From assembly GCF_039534975.1 (NCBI RefSeq), contig NZ_BAAAWH010000005.1, positions 1 through 14,962 of the forward strand: DNA of 14,962 bases, written 5' to 3'. The notes below the pieces were generated by a model that had not been told where the DNA came from, searched no databases, and was given only the letters and a program-made list of their open reading frames with translations. Of this stretch, positions 12,467-14,962 are shown in pieces. The position numbers and the translations under genes are program-made. Within the stretch, counting starts at the first letter, position 1, and each line of letters starts with the position of its first letter. This stretch comes from Microbacterium terregens. Lineage in GTDB: Bacteria > Actinomycetota > Actinomycetes > Actinomycetales > Microbacteriaceae.

Positions 12467-12949
12467 ATGGCAGGTTGGACAGACTTCGCGGTCATCACGG
12501 GTGGCGCGTCTGCAGCGCTTGTGGGTCTTCTCTTCGTTGCCGTGTCGGTTCGCGCGGAGCACATCGCCCAGTCGAAGGTGCTGCGTGCTCGCCTCGCACA
12601 GATTCTGACCATCTTCGTAGGCGTACTGGCCGCAAGCATCGCGATAGCACTGCCGAACCCTGCCGGATGGATCCTCGGGGTAGAGCTGATCGCCGTCTCG
12701 CTACTCATGGCGGCATCCCTGATCGTGCTGGGCAGTCGTGCCGAGCGGGCGGCCACCGTCGCACCACTCGAGCGGATTCTGGAGAAGCTGAACCCGAACA
12801 TCACGACCGCGGCACTGATACTCCTCGGCGGCACAGGGCTCCTGTTGGGGTTCACTGCTGGGCTGTTCCTGGTCGCAATCGCGGCTCTGGTCGCATTCAT
12901 CGGCGGTGTCATCGGAGCCTGGCTCGTTCTGGTCCGACCCGCGGGGTGA
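12467..12949 (+). CDS. Small multi-pass membrane protein, right-arm copy
   Basis: Identical to 2016-2498: 160 residues, four to five membrane segments, N terminus MAGWTDFAVITGGASAAL. Function unknown. Confidence 0.8.
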   Translation: MAGWTDFAVITGGASAALVGLLFVAVSVRAEHIAQSKVLRARLAQILTIFVGVLAASIAIALPNPAGWILGVELIAVSLLMAASLIVLGSRAERAATVAPLERILEKLNPNITTAALILLGGTGLLLGFTAGLFLVAIAALVAFIGGVIGAWLVLVRPAG

Positions 12950-12956
12950 CCAACGA

Positions 12957-13024
12957 GGCCGGAAAAGCGGCGAGGCCGTGAGTGGGCTCTCGTCGCTCGG
13001 TGGCAGCGCTTGCGCTTTCCGGCC
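12957..13024. terminator. Imperfect hairpin after membrane-protein gene, right copy
   Basis: GGCCGGAAAAGCG pairs with CGCTTTCCGGCC with one bulge, directly after the stop at 12949. Mirror of 1941-2008. Long loop, no T tract. Confidence 0.35.
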
Positions 13025-13142
13025 TACCCATATTCGCGCGCACTGGGAGGATCGGCGGTCCGAACCTGTCGGCGCTGAGATCGTGCAGTCTCGAGGGTCT
13101 CAACGAGGCCGCGAATGTCTCAACCCGCGTGAGAACTCACAT

Positions 13143-13216
13143 TGGAGGGGATGACGGGAATCGAACCCGCGCTATCAGCTTGGGAAGCTGAAGTTCTGCC
13201 ATTGAACTACATCCCC
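13143..13216 (-). tRNA. tRNA-Gly (anticodon CCC), right-arm copy
   Basis: Identical cloverleaf to 1749-1822, including encoded CCA. The -10 box TATGCT lies at 13239-13244 on the minus strand. If both arms were real, the genome would carry two identical copies of this normally single tRNA gene. Confidence 0.97.
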
Positions 13217-13238
13217 GCACGCCGTGAGGCGCGGAGCC

Positions 13239-13244
13239 AGCATA
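13239..13244 (-). promoter_or_regulatory. -10 box of tRNA-Gly, right-arm copy
   Basis: TATGCT, 22 bases before the tRNA 5' end. The GCCGAGC/GCTCGGC inverted repeat lies upstream at 13261-13294. Confidence 0.55.
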
Positions 13245-13329
13245 ACAAAAGCTCCACGGCGCCGAGCCCGCGCGACGTACGTCGAGCGCTCGGCTGTCAC
13301 AACACGTCGTCGGGCGCGCCGATCGCGAC

Positions 13330-13407
13330 AGGGGAGCGGCCGACGACGACGGGGGAGCCGACGACAGGGGAGCGGCAGACGATGACAAGGGAGCGGCGGA
13401 CGACGAC
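13330..13407. repeat. 21-base tandem repeat, right-arm copy
   Basis: Same four units, including the internal six-base deletion, as at 1558-1635. Tandem repeats of this kind diverge quickly, so the identical unit structure in both arms argues for a very recent or artefactual duplication. Confidence 0.8.
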
Positions 13408-13442
13408 GGAGGCAGCGGCATCCCACCCCAACGGATGCTCGC

Positions 13443-13448
13443 TAGGCT
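13443..13448 (+). promoter_or_regulatory. -10 box of dcd, right-arm copy
   Basis: TAGGCT, then TGCGGC, then GTG 13455. Mirror of 1517-1522. Confidence 0.6.
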
Positions 13449-13454
13449 TGCGGC

Positions 13455-14060
13455 GTGCTGCTCTCAGACCGCGACATCCGCCTCGAGATCGACGCCCGAC
13501 GCATCGGGCTCGAGCCGTGGGAACCCGAGATGGTCCAGCCGTCGAGTGTGGACGTGCGACTGGATCGCTACTTCCGGCTCTTCGACAACCACAAGTATCC
13601 GTTCATCGATCCGGCCGAGGACCAACCCGAGCTGACGCACCTGATCGAGACCACCCCGCTGGAGCCGTTCATCCTGCACCCCGGCGAGTTCGTCCTCGGC
13701 AGCACGTTCGAGCTCATCACGCTCCCGGACGACATCGCGGCCCGGCTCGAGGGCAAGTCCTCGCTCGGCCGGCTCGGACTGCTGACGCACTCCACCGCCG
13801 GATTCATCGACCCGGGATTCACCGGCCACGTGACCCTCGAGCTGTCGAACGTAGCGACCCTGCCGATCAAGCTGTGGCCGGGCATGAAGATCGGCCAGTT
13901 GTGCTTCTTCCGCCTGTCCTCGCCGACGGAGAACCCCTACGGCTCGGGCCCCTACGGCAATCGGTATCAGGGCCAACGGGGGCCGACGGCATCCCGCTCA
14001 TTCCAGAATTTCCACCGCAGCGATGTGGGAACAACGGATGCCGGGGCCGGCGGGCGCTGA
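13455..14060 (+). CDS. dcd: dCTP deaminase, right-arm copy
   Basis: Identical to 905-1510, with catalytic E129 and the [16 protein letters not shown] tail intact. dcd is a single-copy housekeeping gene in known actinobacteria, so an identical second copy is unexpected. Confidence 0.96.
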   Translation: MLLSDRDIRLEIDARRIGLEPWEPEMVQPSSVDVRLDRYFRLFDNHKYPFIDPAEDQPELTHLIETTPLEPFILHPGEFVLGSTFELITLPDDIAARLEGKSSLGRLGLLTHSTAGFIDPGFTGHVTLELSNVATLPIKLWPGMKIGQLCFFRLSSPTENPYGSGPYGNRYQGQRGPTASRSFQNFHRSDVGTTDAGAGGR

Positions 14061-14132
14061 GCACGCCAGCCGTCAGCGACGCCGGAGTGCGCGACCGAAG
14101 ACGACGTGACCGTCTGCGCTCGCCGGTAGCGG

Positions 14133-14900
14133 CTAGATGCCCACCACGAGCGCGAGCGACGTATCCCCGCACGCGATGACCTCGACTCCGGCCGCAAGCC
14201 GTGTGCGCACGGGCTGAGAGTCGCGCAGGGGGATCAGTGCGTCAGCCAGATCCGCCAGCCTCAGCATGGATCCGGGCTCTCGGCGTGCGTCGGTCGCCGT
14301 GACGATCCGGCCCGACGCGTTGACGACCGCGATCGACTCGTCGCCGGCCCGCAGCAGAGGCAGCAGCTCGTGCTCGAGCCGGTCCACGAGCACGTCGGTG
14401 CCGACGACGCCCAGCAGCCGGTCATCCACGACGACCGGGCTGGTGATGGTGACGGTGTAGTCGTCGGTGCACACGTAGTCCACGTACGGCCCGGTCACAT
14501 GGCGGTTTCCGGTCTTGGCGGGCAGGCGCCACCACTCCAGCGCCGTGTAGTCGCGGAACTGATCGCTCGCTGGATCGTCCACCGTGGCAAGACGACGGAT
14601 GCCGTCACCTCCGCCGAGCCACCAGGCAAGATGCCAGTGCGCATCGGAGAGAACTCCGGGGGCGGCCACGAAACCGGCCCCCGTGACGAGACCATCGGCG
14701 GCGAGCGCCGGAACGGCGAACGCCTCCACGAGCGGATCGAGCGTCGCGGCGTTCGGAGCGTGATCCGCGGCGAGGTGCGCCTGCAGGAGATCGCGCCATT
14801 CGTCGATGGTCGTGAACAGCCGGTCGATGGTTTCGGCGACGCGCTCCGCGATGTGCACCGGCGACACGCTCGCGGTCGTTCCCAACGTCGGGGGATTCAT
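14133..14900 (-). CDS. Cache-domain protein, right-arm copy
   Basis: Identical to 65-832. ATG 14900 overlaps the upstream stop (TGATG) and follows GGGAGGGAG. A longer frame from GTG 14957 exists only because of the extra A near 14952; it reads through the upstream gene in the wrong frame. Confidence 0.75.
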   Translation of the reverse strand: MNPPTLGTTASVSPVHIAERVAETIDRLFTTIDEWRDLLQAHLAADHAPNAATLDPLVEAFAVPALAADGLVTGAGFVAAPGVLSDAHWHLAWWLGGGDGIRRLATVDDPASDQFRDYTALEWWRLPAKTGNRHVTGPYVDYVCTDDYTVTITSPVVVDDRLLGVVGTDVLVDRLEHELLPLLRAGDESIAVVNASGRIVTATDARREPGSMLRLADLADALIPLRDSQPVRTRLAAGVEVIACGDTSLALVVGI

Positions 14901-14962
14901 CACGCTCCCTCCCGGGTGAGGTCGGCGGACGCCTCGATCCGGACCTTCTCGTTCCACCAGCC
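14900..14962 (-). CDS. C-terminal tail of unidentified CDS, right copy (partial)
   Basis: Mirror of 1-65. It reads GWWNEKV before the shared RIEASADLTREGA end because of one extra base at 14952-14953. At least one of the two end sequences contains an indel. Confidence 0.55.
   Translation of the reverse strand, partial: GWWNEKVRIEASADLTREGA

Larger units (their letters stand above)
7541..14952 (-). repeat. Right arm of 7.4-kb near-perfect inverted repeat
   Basis: Exact mirror of 13-7424. Every gene, promoter box, hairpin and tandem repeat described for the left arm is present here on the opposite strand. The arm ends within ten bases of the window end, where it carries one extra A at 14952-14953 relative to the left arm. 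Confidence 0.98.

Noticed and set aside
14133..14957. Longer 274-residue form of the Cache protein starting at GTG 14957
   Set aside because: The extension exists only in the right arm because of an extra base, reads through the neighbouring gene out of frame, and lacks the ribosome site that serves ATG 14900.
1..14962. Composite transposon or other mobile element with long terminal inverted repeats
   Set aside because: No transposase, integrase, resolvase or target-site duplication was found. The arms are the entire content rather than borders of a cargo.

Overview
The window is one near-perfect giant palindrome. Bases 13-7424 reappear as the exact reverse complement at 7541-14952 (position x pairs with 14965-x). 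Every gene I find in the left arm therefore has a mirror copy in the right arm. The arms meet around a 116-base asymmetric, very GC-rich centre (7425-7540) that interrupts a gene. The symmetry runs almost to both ends of the window and is broken only by one-base-scale differences. The unique content is thus about 7.5 kb. A fold-back assembly or library chimera is the most economical explanation, but a real head-to-head duplication cannot be excluded from sequence alone.

The unique 7.5 kb looks like ordinary chromosome of a high-GC actinobacterium, most likely Microbacteriaceae (Microbacterium-like). The evidence is the strong G/C third-position bias, a dCTP deaminase of the actinobacterial bifunctional type, and many genes whose start codon lies 6-7 bases after a TANNNT -10 box, as in leaderless mRNAs.

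Layout of the left arm, outside to centre: the tail of an unidentified CDS, translationally coupled to a Cache-domain sensor protein (+); dcd (-); a 21-base minisatellite; tRNA-Gly(CCC) (+); a multi-pass membrane protein (-); a 75-aa protein (+); a DUF1232 protein (+); an S4 RNA-binding protein (+); a 155-aa protein of unknown function (-); a four-helix membrane protein (-); a GNAT acetyltransferase (+); a hotdog-fold protein (-); a truncated and frameshifted alpha/beta-hydrolase remnant (-); an SRPBCC protein (-); and the 3' part of an unidentified gene that runs into the palindrome centre (-). The right arm repeats this in reverse order on opposite strands.

The genes do not form one pathway. 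The only clear polycistronic groups are the partial CDS with the Cache gene (TGATG overlap) and the central gene, SRPBCC and hydrolase remnant (16-base spacing, then ATGA overlap). The rest are mostly single genes with their own promoters. I see no transposase, integrase, phage gene, CRISPR array or defence system.
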